A stretch of 64,000 nucleotides of DNA from CAZYPU01 sp964649665 (GTDB taxonomy: Bacteria; Omnitrophota; Gorgyraeia; JABMRN01; RBG-13-46-9). Every line of letters starts with the position of its first letter. Positions within the stretch are counted from its first letter, which is position 1. The notes beneath the pieces are model-generated. The model saw nothing but the letters and a program-made list of their open reading frames with translations, was not told where the DNA came from and searched no databases. The stretch is from positions 1 through 64,000 of the forward strand of contig CAZYPU010000002.1 of assembly GCA_964649665.1 (NCBI GenBank), read 5' to 3'. Shown piece after piece: positions 1 to 8,742 of this stretch. Position numbers and translations under genes: made by a program.

Positions 1-3
1 AAA

Positions 4-48
4 ATAGGACATTTCTACTTTGGTAACTATAGGACATTTCTATTTTGG
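4..48. repeat. pair of 20-bp direct repeats, possible IS end
   Basis: Two 20-base copies (4-23 and 29-48) differ at one position and repeat with a 25-base period. Closely spaced subterminal repeats of this kind occur at ends of some insertion sequences (IS21-type, for example). The window starts here, so no transposase is visible and the assignment is tentative. Confidence 0.4.
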
Positions 49-71
49 CTTGACAGAGGGTATGCGCACCA

Positions 72-100
72 TTGACTTTGACTTGAAATACAAGTATACT
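72..100 (+). promoter_or_regulatory. predicted sigma70-type promoter of pgk
   Basis: TTGACT (72-77), a 17-base spacer and TATACT (95-100) lie about 35 bases upstream of the pgk start. A purine-rich ribosome-binding site (GGGAGGG, 127-133) follows. Confidence 0.6.
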
Positions 101-136
101 ATATGCTTCGATAACACTATAATGTAGGGAGGGTTG

Positions 137-1315
137 ATGAAGAAAACGATAAGGGATATGGACATAAAGGGTAAGAGGGTCCTCATGCGCGTGGATTTTA
201 ATGTGCCGCTCTACGAAAGCGGACGCATTGTGGATGATACGCGTATCAGGGAAGCACTCCCCACTATAAAGTATGTGCTTCAGGCGCCGGCAAAAGTGGT
301 GCTGATGAGCCATCTCGGAAGGCCCAAGGGGGAAGTGAAGCCGAAGATGAGCCTTGCCCCGTGCGCCAAGCGCCTTTCCAAGCTGTTGGGCAGGAACGTA
401 AAAATGCTGAAAGACTGTGTCGGGCCGGAAGTGGAAAGCGTCATCGGAAACATGAAAGACGGGGAAGCGGTACTTCTAGAGAACCTGAGGTTTCATAAAG
501 GCGAGACCAAGAACGACCCCGAATTTGCCGGGGCTCTCGCGAAACTGGGGGACGTGTTTATAAGCGATGCCTTCGGGACTTGCCACAGGGCGCACGCTTC
601 TACGGAGGGTGTCACGAAATTTCTGCCGAGCGCCATGGGCTTTCTGATAGAAAAAGAGATAAATTATTTCGACAAGATTCTTCACAGCCCGGAGAAACCG
701 TTCGCCTTAATCCTCGGAGGGGCGAAGGTTTCGGACAAGATAGCGGTCATAGAAAATATGTTCAAAAAGATAGATTGCCTTTTAATCGGCGGCGCTATGG
801 CGTACACTTTTTTAAAATCGCGCCTGAAAGGCATTGGCAACTCCCGCCTGGAAGAAGACAAAATTAGTGTCGCTTCGGATATTTTCACGAAAGCAAGGGA
901 TAGCGGCGTGAGCATATTTCTTCCGGAGGATCATGTAATCGCGAGGTCCATAACCGCCAACACGCTGGTCAGGGTTGCAAGGGAACATATCCCGGACGGG
1001 TGGATAGGCCTTGATATAGGGCCGCGGACAATCAAAAAATTCAAGGGTGCCCTTAAGAACGCCAAAACCATAGTATGGAACGGGCCGCTTGGTTATTTTG
1101 AATTAAAGCCTTTCCGGAAGGGCACAGCCGAAATCGCCAAGTTCGTATCGCGCCTTAACGCGACGACCATCATAGGAGGCGGTGACACGGCCGCGGCGAT
1201 AAAAGAGCTCCGCCTCGGAAAAAGAATGAGTCACATTTCAACCGGCGGCGGTGCCTCTCTGGAATACCTGGAAGGGAAACGGCTTCCGGGCATAGCGGCA
1301 TTACAGGATAAGTAG
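137..1315 (+). CDS. pgk: phosphoglycerate kinase
   Basis: Converts 1,3-bisphosphoglycerate and ADP to 3-phosphoglycerate and ATP in glycolysis, or the reverse in gluconeogenesis. The protein is about 392 residues, usual for bacterial PGK. It carries RVDFNVPL at residues 18-25, the SHLGRPKG substrate-binding stretch near 58, and C-terminal nucleotide motifs GGGDT near 347 and STGGGASLEYLEG near 368. An in-frame TTG lies at 134, but the ATG at 137 sits at better distance from the GGGAGGG ribosome-binding site and is preferred. It heads a glycolytic pair with tpiA, separated from it by a 218-base gap filled mostly by palindromic repeats. Confidence 0.97.
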   Translation: MKKTIRDMDIKGKRVLMRVDFNVPLYESGRIVDDTRIREALPTIKYVLQAPAKVVLMSHLGRPKGEVKPKMSLAPCAKRLSKLLGRNVKMLKDCVGPEVESVIGNMKDGEAVLLENLRFHKGETKNDPEFAGALAKLGDVFISDAFGTCHRAHASTEGVTKFLPSAMGFLIEKEINYFDKILHSPEKPFALILGGAKVSDKIAVIENMFKKIDCLLIGGAMAYTFLKSRLKGIGNSRLEEDKISVASDIFTKARDSGVSIFLPEDHVIARSITANTLVRVAREHIPDGWIGLDIGPRTIKKFKGALKNAKTIVWNGPLGYFELKPFRKGTAEIAKFVSRLNATTIIGGGDTAAAIKELRLGKRMSHISTGGGASLEYLEGKRLPGIAALQDK

Positions 1316-1347
1316 GTAACGTTACGAAGGACGAAGGACGAAAACAC

Positions 1348-1518
1348 GTCATTGCGAGGCTGACGAAGCCAGCCGAAGCAATCTCATACGAAAGGGATTG
1401 CTTCGGGCGCTGTCGCGCCCTCGCAATGACGAGGAAAGAGATTGCTTCGGGCGCTGTCGCGCCCTCGCAATGACGAGGAAAGAGATTGCTTCGGGCGCTG
1501 TCGCGCCCTCACAATGAC
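1348..1518. repeat. family A palindromic repeat, expanded copy
   Basis: Starts GTCATTGCGAGG and ends with its near-complement CTCACAATGAC. Inside, a 44-base unit (GATTGCTTCGGGCGC ... CTCGCAATGACGAGG) is repeated in tandem about three times from 1397, 1441 and 1485. Copies of the same family occur at 20576, 21921 and 41158. It fills most of the pgk-tpiA gap. Confidence 0.85.
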
Positions 1519-1533
1519 GAGGTAAGGTAAATA

Positions 1534-2307
1534 ATGCGTGAACCTATAATAGCGGGCAACTGGAAGATGTATAAGACCGCCCCGGAGTCTATTGTTCTCG
1601 CAAACGCCATCAAAAGGGATTTGTTCGATATAGATAACGTCGAGATCGTCCTCTGCCCGCCCTTTACGTCTTTGACCGACGTAAAAGACATTACCGGCGA
1701 TACGAATATATCCTTCGGCGCCCAGAACATGTTCTGGGCGGAAGAGGGCGCGTTTACCGGAGAGATTTCTCCGAAGATGCTGAAAGCCCTCGGCTGTAAA
1801 TATGTGATAATAGGGCACTCGGAAAGAAGGGCATATTTCGGAGAAACCAACGAAACCGTAAACAAAAAGGTAAAAAGCGCCCTGAAGCACGGGCTTCTTC
1901 CTATAATGTGTGTGGGTGAAAAGCTTGAAGAAAGAGAGGCGGGTTCGGCTTTTGATGTAGTGCGGGATCACGTGGAAAACGGCCTCCTGGACGTGGGGGA
2001 AAAGGAAATCCTGAACATCACCTTCGCCTATGAGCCCGTTTGGGCCATCGGAACCGGCAAAAACGCCACGCCGGAAGAAGCGGAGGAAATACATAAGTTT
2101 ATAAGAGGGCTCCTGTCGAAAAAATATGGGAAAGAAATCTCCGAAAATTTACGGATTCAATACGGCGGAAGCGTAAAGCCCGACAATATCGAATCACTTA
2201 TCAAGCAAAAGGACATAGACGGCGCATTGATCGGAGGCGCCTCTCTTAACCCCGAGTCATTTGTCGAGATCGTGAAAAAAACCTCAGTAGTCGCAAAGGA
2301 GAAATAG
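1534..2307 (+). CDS. tpiA: triosephosphate isomerase
   Basis: Interconverts dihydroxyacetone phosphate and glyceraldehyde 3-phosphate. The 257-residue protein has the full active site: GNWKMYK at residues 8-14 (Lys11), IGHSERR with His95, and AYEPVWAIGTG with Glu167, followed by the flexible loop. The phosphate-binding YGGSVKP and GALIGGASL stretches are near the C-terminus. It sits downstream of pgk and four bases upstream of secG, an order common in bacteria. Translation starts at the ATG right after the repeat block, so its leader is largely repeat sequence. Confidence 0.97.
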   Translation: MREPIIAGNWKMYKTAPESIVLANAIKRDLFDIDNVEIVLCPPFTSLTDVKDITGDTNISFGAQNMFWAEEGAFTGEISPKMLKALGCKYVIIGHSERRAYFGETNETVNKKVKSALKHGLLPIMCVGEKLEEREAGSAFDVVRDHVENGLLDVGEKEILNITFAYEPVWAIGTGKNATPEEAEEIHKFIRGLLSKKYGKEISENLRIQYGGSVKPDNIESLIKQKDIDGALIGGASLNPESFVEIVKKTSVVAKEK

Positions 2308-2311
2308 TACA

Positions 2312-2620
2312 ATGCTATACGGTTTTGTTATCGCTGTTCACATAATCGCGTGTTTGATTTTGATCGTCGTGATACTTCTACAGGCCGGAAGAGGCGGGGG
2401 TTTAAGCGAAACCTTCGGCGGCGCGGATTCGTCGCAGACCATTTTCGGAACAAAAGTTTCTGTTTTTATGACGAGGGCGACGGTCGTCGCGGCCTGCCTT
2501 TTTTTGGCAACCTGCCTCTTGTTAGGCATATTGACCTCAAAAAGGGGAAGAAGTTTAATCGATCTTCGGGGCGGAAAAGGTGTTCCTGTTGAGATACCCT
2601 CTGGCGCGCCGCAAAAGTAA
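2312..2620 (+). CDS. secG: preprotein translocase subunit SecG
   Basis: Small inner-membrane subunit that assists the SecYEG protein-export channel. The 102-residue product has two hydrophobic helices (about 4-24 and 52-74). Between them is the family hallmark LLQAGRGGGLSETFGG followed by a cytoplasmic loop containing FGTK. Its place just behind tpiA is the classical location. Its 3' end overlaps the predicted start of the following solute-binding protein by 41 bases, suggesting coupled translation or a later start for that gene. Confidence 0.93.
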   Translation: MLYGFVIAVHIIACLILIVVILLQAGRGGGLSETFGGADSSQTIFGTKVSVFMTRATVVAACLFLATCLLLGILTSKRGRSLIDLRGGKGVPVEIPSGAPQK

Positions 2621-4259
2621 AAAGCGTTCACTTATACCGTTACTCACAGCAGTAGCGGTATTTTTTTTAATCGCGAAAGACCCGCACGGCCTGGCGGATG
2701 ATAATAGTAAAGCATTGTCAGGCCCGCGTGGATTGAAACCGGTTTACGGCGACGCGTTCGTGACCGGGCAGATCGGGGACGCGCGCACGCTGGTCCCCAT
2801 ATTGGCCTCTGACAGCCCCTCCTCCTATATAGTGGCCCTTGTTTTTAACGGACTTGTCAAATACGACAAGAACGTGGAACTTGTAGGGGACCTTGCCGAA
2901 TCCTGGAATATCGAAGAAGAAGGCCTTGTGCTCGTCTTTCATTTGAGAAAAGGCGTTAAGTGGCATGACGGCCGCCCCTTTACCGCACGGGACGTAAAAT
3001 TTACCTACGAATGCCTCATAGACCCGAACGTTCCCACCCCGTACAGCGGCGATTTTAAAATGATTAAAACGGTCGAGATAATAGACGATTACACCGTAAA
3101 AGTAATTTACAAAGAGCCTTTCGCGCCCGGTATTACAAGCTGGGGCATGCCGATAATGCCGGAGCATATACTGAAAGGGCAGAATCTTCTTACCACGGAC
3201 TTCGCGCGAAACCCCGTGGGCACGGGCCCGTACAAATTCAAGAGATGGAAAACCGGCGAAAGGATCGACCTCGTGTCCAATCACGGGTATTTCGAGCACC
3301 GTCCTTACGTTGACAGGTATATCTACAGGGTAATACCGGATACCGCGACGATGTTTCTGGAGCTTGAGACCCTCGGCATTGACTCCATGAATCTTACGCC
3401 GCTGCAATACACGCGGCAGACAGATGCTCTTTTTTTCAGGAAACGTTTTCAAAAATTCAAATACCCCATGTTCGTCTATACGTTCCTGGCGTATAACCTG
3501 AAAAATAAAAAATTTAAAGACAAAGCGGTGCGCCGGGCGCTGAATTACGCCGTTAACAAAAAAGAAATAATAGACGGGGTGCTTCTCGGGCAGGGGAGAA
3601 TCGCAACGGGCCAGTTTGTTCCCGAGTCGTGGGCCTTCAACCCGGAAGTGAAGCCGTATCCTTTCGACCCCGAAAAAGCGAGGGCCATATTGAAAAAAGC
3701 CGGATGGCGCGAAGGCTCTTTCGACGGCTGGCTCGAGAAAGACGGCGAAAAATTCGAATTCACGATCCTCACCAACCAGGGAAACGATACGCGGCGCATG
3801 GCAGCGGAAATTATACAGCGCCGGCTTAAGGATATCGGCGTAAAGGTAAACATAAGGGTCCTGGAGTGGTCGGTTTTTATAAATGAATTTGTGGATAAGA
3901 AAAGGTTCGAGGCCATAATAATGGGCTGGGGCCTCGGAAGGGAACCGGATTGCTTCGATATTTTTCATTCGTCAAAAATAAGAAAGGGCGAATTTAATTT
4001 TATAACTTATTCAAATCCCGAAGTGGACCGCCTTCTTATCGCCGGAAGGCGCACCTTTGACAGGGAAGAAAGAAAGAATATCTATCGCAAGATCCATAAA
4101 ATTCTTTACGAGGACCAGCCGTACATGTTTTTATACATACCGGATTCACTGGTGGCCGTTAACCGCCGCTTCCGGGGCATCGAGCCGTCGCCGATCGGGA
4201 TAACGTATAATTTTATCGACTGGTGGGTGCCGAAGGGAAAACAGCGGTATAGGTATTAG
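2580..4259 (+). CDS. ABC transporter substrate-binding protein, family 5 (oligopeptide/dipeptide type)
   Basis: Periplasmic receptor that delivers peptides or a similar ligand to the permeases encoded next. The roughly 559-residue protein fits SBP family 5 (OppA/DppA/AppA). It has a basic hydrophobic N-terminal signal (about 10-38), then family stretches such as LAESW, FHLRKGVKWHDG and NPVGTGPYKF, and late RALNYAVNKKEI. No lipobox cysteine is seen, so it is probably soluble in the periplasm. The GTG at 2580 overlaps secG by 41 bases. A TTG at 2589 would also keep the signal. Ligand specificity cannot be read from sequence; nickel and peptide binders share this fold. Confidence 0.85.
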   Translation: MFLLRYPLARRKSKKRSLIPLLTAVAVFFLIAKDPHGLADDNSKALSGPRGLKPVYGDAFVTGQIGDARTLVPILASDSPSSYIVALVFNGLVKYDKNVELVGDLAESWNIEEEGLVLVFHLRKGVKWHDGRPFTARDVKFTYECLIDPNVPTPYSGDFKMIKTVEIIDDYTVKVIYKEPFAPGITSWGMPIMPEHILKGQNLLTTDFARNPVGTGPYKFKRWKTGERIDLVSNHGYFEHRPYVDRYIYRVIPDTATMFLELETLGIDSMNLTPLQYTRQTDALFFRKRFQKFKYPMFVYTFLAYNLKNKKFKDKAVRRALNYAVNKKEIIDGVLLGQGRIATGQFVPESWAFNPEVKPYPFDPEKARAILKKAGWREGSFDGWLEKDGEKFEFTILTNQGNDTRRMAAEIIQRRLKDIGVKVNIRVLEWSVFINEFVDKKRFEAIIMGWGLGREPDCFDIFHSSKIRKGEFNFITYSNPEVDRLLIAGRRTFDREERKNIYRKIHKILYEDQPYMFLYIPDSLVAVNRRFRGIEPSPIGITYNFIDWWVPKGKQRYRY

Positions 4260-4297
4260 GTGAATGAGTTTTTCCAAAACTTAATGGAGAAATAAGC

Positions 4298-4394
4298 TGT
4301 CATCCTGAGTACCCCGCAGGGGTGCGAAGGATCTTTAGTTGAGATTCTTCGTCGCCCTTGACATCTTTGATGTCAAGGGCTCCTCAGAATGACA
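4298..4394. repeat. family B palindromic repeat
   Basis: Begins TGTCATCCTGAG and ends CTCAGAATGACA, near inverted complements. It carries internal GAAGGATCTT and GATTCTTCG blocks and a nested CCCTTGACATC/GATGTCAAGGG hairpin. Further copies lie at 5467, 18912 and 29630. It separates the binding-protein gene from its permease genes. Confidence 0.85.
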
Positions 4395-4441
4395 AAATAG
4401 GGAAATTCCACTAAACGCTGTTATTGACGAGGGGCAACAAG

Positions 4442-5416
4442 ATGCTGCAATACATAATCCGCCGCATACTCCAAATAATACCGATCCTGTTCGGCATAAC
4501 CGTCATATCCTTCGCCGTAATACATCTTGCGCCGGGGAAACCGACGGATTTGATGCTCCGGCTGAACCCCAAAATCGAGTACGAGGCGCGCGAAAAACTG
4601 GAACGGATTTACGGCCTTGATAAACCGCTTTACGTCCAGTATTTCGACTGGTTAAAAAAACTCAGCGTGCTTGACTTCGGAAAAAGTTTCGTGGACAACA
4701 GGCCCGTCATCGACAAGATCCGCGAGCGGCTGCCGGTAACGATATTGATCAATTCCCTGGCGCTTGCGGCAATCTTAATATTTTCCATCCCCATCGGCAT
4801 AAAAAGCGCCGTAAAGCGCGGCTCTTTTTTCGATAAGGTTACGACCATTTTGGTGTTTATCGGTTTCGCGGCGCCGAGCTTCTGGCTCGCGCTTCTTCTC
4901 ATGTCGTTTTTCGGCGTAAGGCTCGGCATTTTACCCGTATCGGGAATAGTATCACTCGATTTTGAAAATTTAGTCTTTTCACGCAAAGCGGCCGATCTCC
5001 TCCGGCATTTAATACTGCCGGTAACCGTCGCGAGCATAGGCGGCCTCGCCGGGCTTTCGAGATACATGCGCCAGAGCATGCTCGGGGTGCTTTCGCAGGA
5101 TTACATAAGGACTGCAAGGGCAAAGGGCCTTCCGGAAAGAACGGTTATATACAAACACGCCTTGCGAAACGCCCTCCTGCCCATGATTACCATACTAGGG
5201 CTTTCAATCCCCGCCCTTATATCCGGAAGCGTGATACTTGAGACGATTTTCAGTATACCGGGGATGGGACGGCTCATGGTGGAGGCGGTTTTTACGCGCG
5301 ATTACAACGTTGTGATGGCGGGCCTCGTTGTGAGCGCGCTTCTTACGCTCGCGGGAAATTTGCTCGCGGATATCGCGTATGTATATGCGGACCCAAGGAT
5401 ACGATATGGCAAGTAA
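4442..5416 (+). CDS. ABC transporter permease, DppB/OppB type
   Basis: Inner-membrane channel subunit of the peptide-type importer. The 324-residue protein starts with the typical MLQYIIRRILQIIPILFGIT and the FAVIHLAPGKP stretch. About six transmembrane segments follow. The ATPase-contacting EAA loop reads YIRTARAKGLPERTVIYKHA, near residues 220-240. A TTG at 4424 would add six residues, but the ATG at 4442 has a GAGGGG ribosome-binding site at proper distance and matches family starts. It lies between the binding protein and the second permease, with a repeat-filled gap on each side. Confidence 0.92.
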   Translation: MLQYIIRRILQIIPILFGITVISFAVIHLAPGKPTDLMLRLNPKIEYEAREKLERIYGLDKPLYVQYFDWLKKLSVLDFGKSFVDNRPVIDKIRERLPVTILINSLALAAILIFSIPIGIKSAVKRGSFFDKVTTILVFIGFAAPSFWLALLLMSFFGVRLGILPVSGIVSLDFENLVFSRKAADLLRHLILPVTVASIGGLAGLSRYMRQSMLGVLSQDYIRTARAKGLPERTVIYKHALRNALLPMITILGLSIPALISGSVILETIFSIPGMGRLMVEAVFTRDYNVVMAGLVVSALLTLAGNLLADIAYVYADPRIRYGK

Positions 5417-5466
5417 CGAGAGACGAGGGACGAAACGCGTTGTTGCGAGGTGAAGTTTCCCCATTT

Positions 5467-5658
5467 TGTCATCCTGAGGCCCCTTCGCTTTAGCTCAGGG
5501 TAAACTCTGGGCCGAAGGCTTAACGTTAAGATCCTTCGCGTCCCTGTGGGNNNNNNNNNNNNNNNNNNNNNNNNNNNNNNNNNNNNNNNNNNNNNNNNNN
5601 NNNNNNNNNNNNNNNNNNNNNNNNNNNNNNNNNNNNNNNNNNNNNNNNNNAGATGACA
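5467..5658. repeat. family B palindromic repeat interrupted by assembly gap
   Basis: The left part (TGTCATCCTGAGG, then a GATCCTTCG block) is a family B copy. The N run follows, and just after the gap comes GATGACA, the expected right end. The true length is therefore unknown. Confidence 0.7.
5551..5650. other. assembly gap of 100 N
   Basis: Exactly 100 undetermined bases, the usual scaffolding placeholder. It falls inside a dispersed repeat, which probably broke the assembly. Both flanks belong to the same ABC transporter operon, so the join looks right. Confidence 0.98.
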
Positions 5659-5670
5659 AGAGAAGTGTAG

Positions 5671-6483
5671 ATGAAACAATTATTGCGTAACAAACTTACA
5701 TTATTCGGCGGGTGTATAATATTGTCGCTTATCGTAGTTGCGTTATTTGCGCCGCGAATCACGCCATACGACCCTACCTATATAAACATACAGGATGCGC
5801 TCGCCGCGCCTTCGCCGGAGCACCCGCTCGGCACCGACAGTCTCGGAAGGGATCTTTTTGCGAGGATAATATACGCTTCGCGCATAGCGCTTTTAATAGG
5901 TTTTGTAGCGGTGGGCCTCGCGGCGATTATAGGTGTTTTTTTCGGGTCGGTGGCGGGTTATTTCGGCGGAAAAATTGATTCAATAATAATGCGTTTTGCC
6001 GACGTGATGCTCTGTTTCCCGGCCTTTTTTCTGATTCTGGCCGTTATTGCCGTAGTCGGGCCCAGTATTTTCAACATAATGGTTGTGATCGGCCTTACGA
6101 GCTGGATGGGCATGGCGCGGCTCATAAGAGCGGAAATTTTAAGCCTGAAGACGCGTGATTACATTTCCGCCTCGAGGGTGCTCGGGGCGAGCAATTTTTT
6201 CATAATAACAAAGCACCTCATACCCAACGGCATAGGCCCGGTCCTTATAAGCTTTATCTTCGGCGTCGCGGGCGCGGTCCTTACGGAAGCGGGTTTGAGT
6301 TTCATCGGCCTTGGCGTCCAGCCGCCCGATCCCAGCTGGGGCAATATCCTGATGGAAGGAAAAGCGGTTATGGGCGTTGGCTGGTGGGTTATTCTTTTTC
6401 CGGGACTGGCGATTTTGATTACGGTGCTTGCGTTTAATTTACTGGGGGAAGGATTGCGCGATGCGCTCAACCCCAAGAAGTAA
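5671..6483 (+). CDS. ABC transporter permease, DppC/OppC type
   Basis: Second inner-membrane channel subunit of the importer. The 270-residue protein opens with a short cytoplasmic segment and one helix. Then comes the family signature HPLGTDSLGRDLFARIIY near residues 50-67. About five more helices follow, with an EAA loop reading DYISASRVLGASNFFIITKH near 165-184. The late GLSFIGLGVQPPDPSWG stretch is typical of DppC/OppC. It begins just after a gap of unknown size, but its N-terminus looks complete. Confidence 0.92.
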   Translation: MKQLLRNKLTLFGGCIILSLIVVALFAPRITPYDPTYINIQDALAAPSPEHPLGTDSLGRDLFARIIYASRIALLIGFVAVGLAAIIGVFFGSVAGYFGGKIDSIIMRFADVMLCFPAFFLILAVIAVVGPSIFNIMVVIGLTSWMGMARLIRAEILSLKTRDYISASRVLGASNFFIITKHLIPNGIGPVLISFIFGVAGAVLTEAGLSFIGLGVQPPDPSWGNILMEGKAVMGVGWWVILFPGLAILITVLAFNLLGEGLRDALNPKK

Positions 6484-6540
6484 CCACGTAGGACCTACGC
6501 GGTCCTACCTCGTAGGCCGGACCTCGCAGGCCAGACAGGG
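6484..6540. repeat. short palindromic repeats between importer genes
   Basis: Tandem inverted units (TAGGACCTACGCGGTCCTA, then CTCGTAGGCC and GACCTCGCAGGCCAGACAGG) fill this gap. A related unit, ACCTGCGAGGTCAGACAGGT, lies between dapA and dapB near 47783. Confidence 0.6.
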
Positions 6541-6544
6541 TGTT

Positions 6545-8101
6545 ATGTTACTGGATGTAAAAGACTTAAAAGTTCAATTCGAGCACGACGGCGAGACGGT
6601 GAAAGCCGTAAACGGTATCGATTTCGCGATAAACAAAAACGAAGTGCTTGGGCTGGTCGGCCAGTCGGGAAGCGGCAAGACGGTTACCGCGCTTTCCGTA
6701 ATGAACCTGCTTCCGCGAAGGGATTGTGTCGTATGCGGCGAGATTGTAAAGAATTCCGGAATTGCCATGATTTTCCAGGAGCCGTTTACATGCTTGAACC
6801 CGGTTTTGCGGGTGGGGGAACAAATTGACGAGGCAGTGCTGGTGAGACGTTCCGGATCGGGCCAATCCGGCAATAGCGTATCGACCCGGTCCGTCAGGGC
6901 AGAAACATTCGCTCTCCTGGAAAAAGTAAAACTAAACGCCCCGCAAAGGATATACGATTCATACCCGCACCTTTTGTCCGGCGGCCAGAGGCAGCGCGCC
7001 ATGATCGCCATGGCGCTCGCGCTTTCGCCGGGACTTTTAATCGCCGATGAACCAACGACCGCTTTAGACGTGACAACACAGGCGGCAATCCTGGATCTTA
7101 TACTAAGCCTGAAAAAGGAATTGGGCATGTCCGTCCTCTTTATCACGCACGACTTCGGCATTATAAATAAGATCGCCGATAGAGTTCTCGTCATGAAAGA
7201 CGGGAAAATCGTGGAAAGGGGGCTGAAGGGCGCTGTTCTTTCCTCGCCCACTGCGGACTACACGAAAAAACTTCTCGAGGCGGTACCGAAGCTAGGATCG
7301 ACGGGGACAGGTCTTGGCCAGACACTATACCATCCTGATGAAAGACCCGTCCCCGTCGTTACCGTTAGAAATTTAAGCAAAACTTTTGTCCTCGAAAAAG
7401 GCGTTTTTAAAAGAAAAGCCGGCTGCATAGAGGCCGTTCGCGATGTAAATTTTGAAATAAAAGAGGGAAGGACACTCGGAATAGTCGGCGAATCCGGTTC
7501 GGGCAAGACGACACTGGCAAAACTCCTCGCGGGACTGCTAAAGGCAGATTCAGGCTCGGTGGGCATTTGTGCGCGTGAGGCCCAAATTGTATTCCAGGAT
7601 CCGTATAGCTCGCTTGATCCGCGTATGCGTATGCGGGACATAATCCTGGAAGGCCCTGCGATACGTGGTACGGGAAAAAGCGAGAGGGAAAAAATTTTGC
7701 AGAAGGTGCTTTTTAAGGTTTATTTGAATTTGAAGGACAGTATGAAATATCCGCACCAGTTTTCCGGGGGCCAAAGACAGAGGATTTCCCTCGCGAGGGC
7801 GCTGGCCGTTAAGCCGCGTATCCTTATACTGGACGAGCCGGTCTCGAGCCTTGACGTTATAATCCAGTCGGAAATACTGAATCTCCTCAAAGATCTTCAG
7901 AAGGAACTTGCCTTAACCTACGTATTCATATCGCACGACCTCGCTGTTGTTGAACGCATGGCGGACGATGTTGCGGTAATGTATAAGGGGGAAATCGTGG
8001 AATTTGGTTCGCGAAGCGAAATTTACAGATCTCCGAAGCACCCTTATACGAAACGCCTGCTCGCCGGCGCATTGCAGAGCGGTTTGCATATTTCAGGATG
8101 A
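6545..8101 (+). CDS. ABC transporter ATP-binding protein, fused DppD-DppF type
   Basis: Supplies both nucleotide-binding domains of the importer on one chain. The 518-residue protein has Walker A GQSGSGKT, signature LSGGQRQR and Walker B LLIADEPTTALD in the first half. In the second half are GESGSGKTT, FSGGQRQR and LILDEPVSSLD. Each half carries its Q-loop and H-loop (FITHD and FISHD). The open frame extends upstream to 6428, but that part overlaps the permease and a repeat. The ATG at 6545 (MLLDVKDL) after an AGGG site matches family starts. Fused DF proteins are common in this family. With the upstream genes it completes a full importer. Confidence 0.93.
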   Translation: MLLDVKDLKVQFEHDGETVKAVNGIDFAINKNEVLGLVGQSGSGKTVTALSVMNLLPRRDCVVCGEIVKNSGIAMIFQEPFTCLNPVLRVGEQIDEAVLVRRSGSGQSGNSVSTRSVRAETFALLEKVKLNAPQRIYDSYPHLLSGGQRQRAMIAMALALSPGLLIADEPTTALDVTTQAAILDLILSLKKELGMSVLFITHDFGIINKIADRVLVMKDGKIVERGLKGAVLSSPTADYTKKLLEAVPKLGSTGTGLGQTLYHPDERPVPVVTVRNLSKTFVLEKGVFKRKAGCIEAVRDVNFEIKEGRTLGIVGESGSGKTTLAKLLAGLLKADSGSVGICAREAQIVFQDPYSSLDPRMRMRDIILEGPAIRGTGKSEREKILQKVLFKVYLNLKDSMKYPHQFSGGQRQRISLARALAVKPRILILDEPVSSLDVIIQSEILNLLKDLQKELALTYVFISHDLAVVERMADDVAVMYKGEIVEFGSRSEIYRSPKHPYTKRLLAGALQSGLHISG

Positions 8102-8112
8102 TTGGGTATACT
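8084..8112 (+). promoter_or_regulatory. possible promoter for the 8.1-12.9 kb envelope genes
   Basis: TTGCAT (8084-8089), 17 bases and TATACT (8107-8112) overlap the end of the ATPase gene. A strong AAGGAGG ribosome-binding site follows before the ATG at 8137. Confidence 0.45.
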
Positions 8113-8136
8113 TAATGAAACAAGGAGGAGGATATT

Positions 8137-8739
8137 ATGAAAATAATTTTTACGTGTTTGGTTATTGCCTCAAGCGTCGTTATCGTACTTTCGTTTTTCA
8201 TGCCCTGGGCGAAAGTCAGCGTTTCGGCCGTTGGCGTATCGAAGCAATTGGCCGCTACTGCCGATAAGAAGCTGGGCGACTCGCCCATAGCGGGTAAAGT
8301 AATCGACAGGCTGAAAAAGATAACAGGCGCCGTAAGCAGTTTTGGCGACATAGACGTGAAAACAACCATTACGGGTTACCGGATACCAAAGCTTGTTAAC
8401 GATAAGACGTCAAAAGCCGCGATCTCGCTTGTGCAGATAATGTTCAAAAGCGCTGAAGGCATGGACTGGAAAAGCTACCTGGTTTATCTCTTGCCGCTTT
8501 TGGGGATTTTGTGCGCGATAATGGCCGTGTTGAGCCTGAAAAACGGTATTTATGTTATTCTGACGCTTATCATAAGCGGCGTGGTATCGATTGCGGGGCT
8601 TTACAATCTGCATACCACGGATGTTGGAAACATCGCTGTAAGGATAAGCATAGAAGCGGGCCTCTGGAACACGATGTACGCGTTCGCTTTCATATTTCTT
8701 TTTTCCTTGCTCCGGCTTATCCCGGGCAGAAAAAAATAA
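8137..8739 (+). CDS. hypothetical four-helix membrane protein
   Basis: I do not recognise this 200-residue protein. It begins with a hydrophobic helix (about 3-25) that could be a signal anchor and continues into a 90-residue soluble loop rich in Lys and Ser. It ends with three closely packed helices (about 110-130, 135-155 and 175-194) and a basic tail. This shape suggests an inner-membrane protein with one large external loop. It is the first gene after a predicted promoter and lies three bases before the PEGA-domain gene, so a role with the following envelope polysaccharide genes is plausible but unproven. Confidence 0.75.
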   Translation: MKIIFTCLVIASSVVIVLSFFMPWAKVSVSAVGVSKQLAATADKKLGDSPIAGKVIDRLKKITGAVSSFGDIDVKTTITGYRIPKLVNDKTSKAAISLVQIMFKSAEGMDWKSYLVYLLPLLGILCAIMAVLSLKNGIYVILTLIISGVVSIAGLYNLHTTDVGNIAVRISIEAGLWNTMYAFAFIFLFSLLRLIPGRKK

Positions 8740-8742
8740 TAG

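Noticed and set aside
1397..1518. Three direct 44-base repeats, considered as a CRISPR array
   Set aside because: The units are contiguous without unique spacers, and they are part of a known palindrome family in this window.
1384..2094. 236-codon open frame on the - strand
   Set aside because: It lies opposite tpiA and repeat sequence, its protein resembles nothing, and the + strand gene is certain.
2718..3968. 416-codon open frame on the - strand opposite the solute-binding protein
   Set aside because: Shadow frame; the + strand product has clear family motifs and the - frame has none.
6428..6544. Upstream extension of the fused ABC ATPase
   Set aside because: It overlaps the permease gene and then reads through palindromic repeats; the family start is at 6545.
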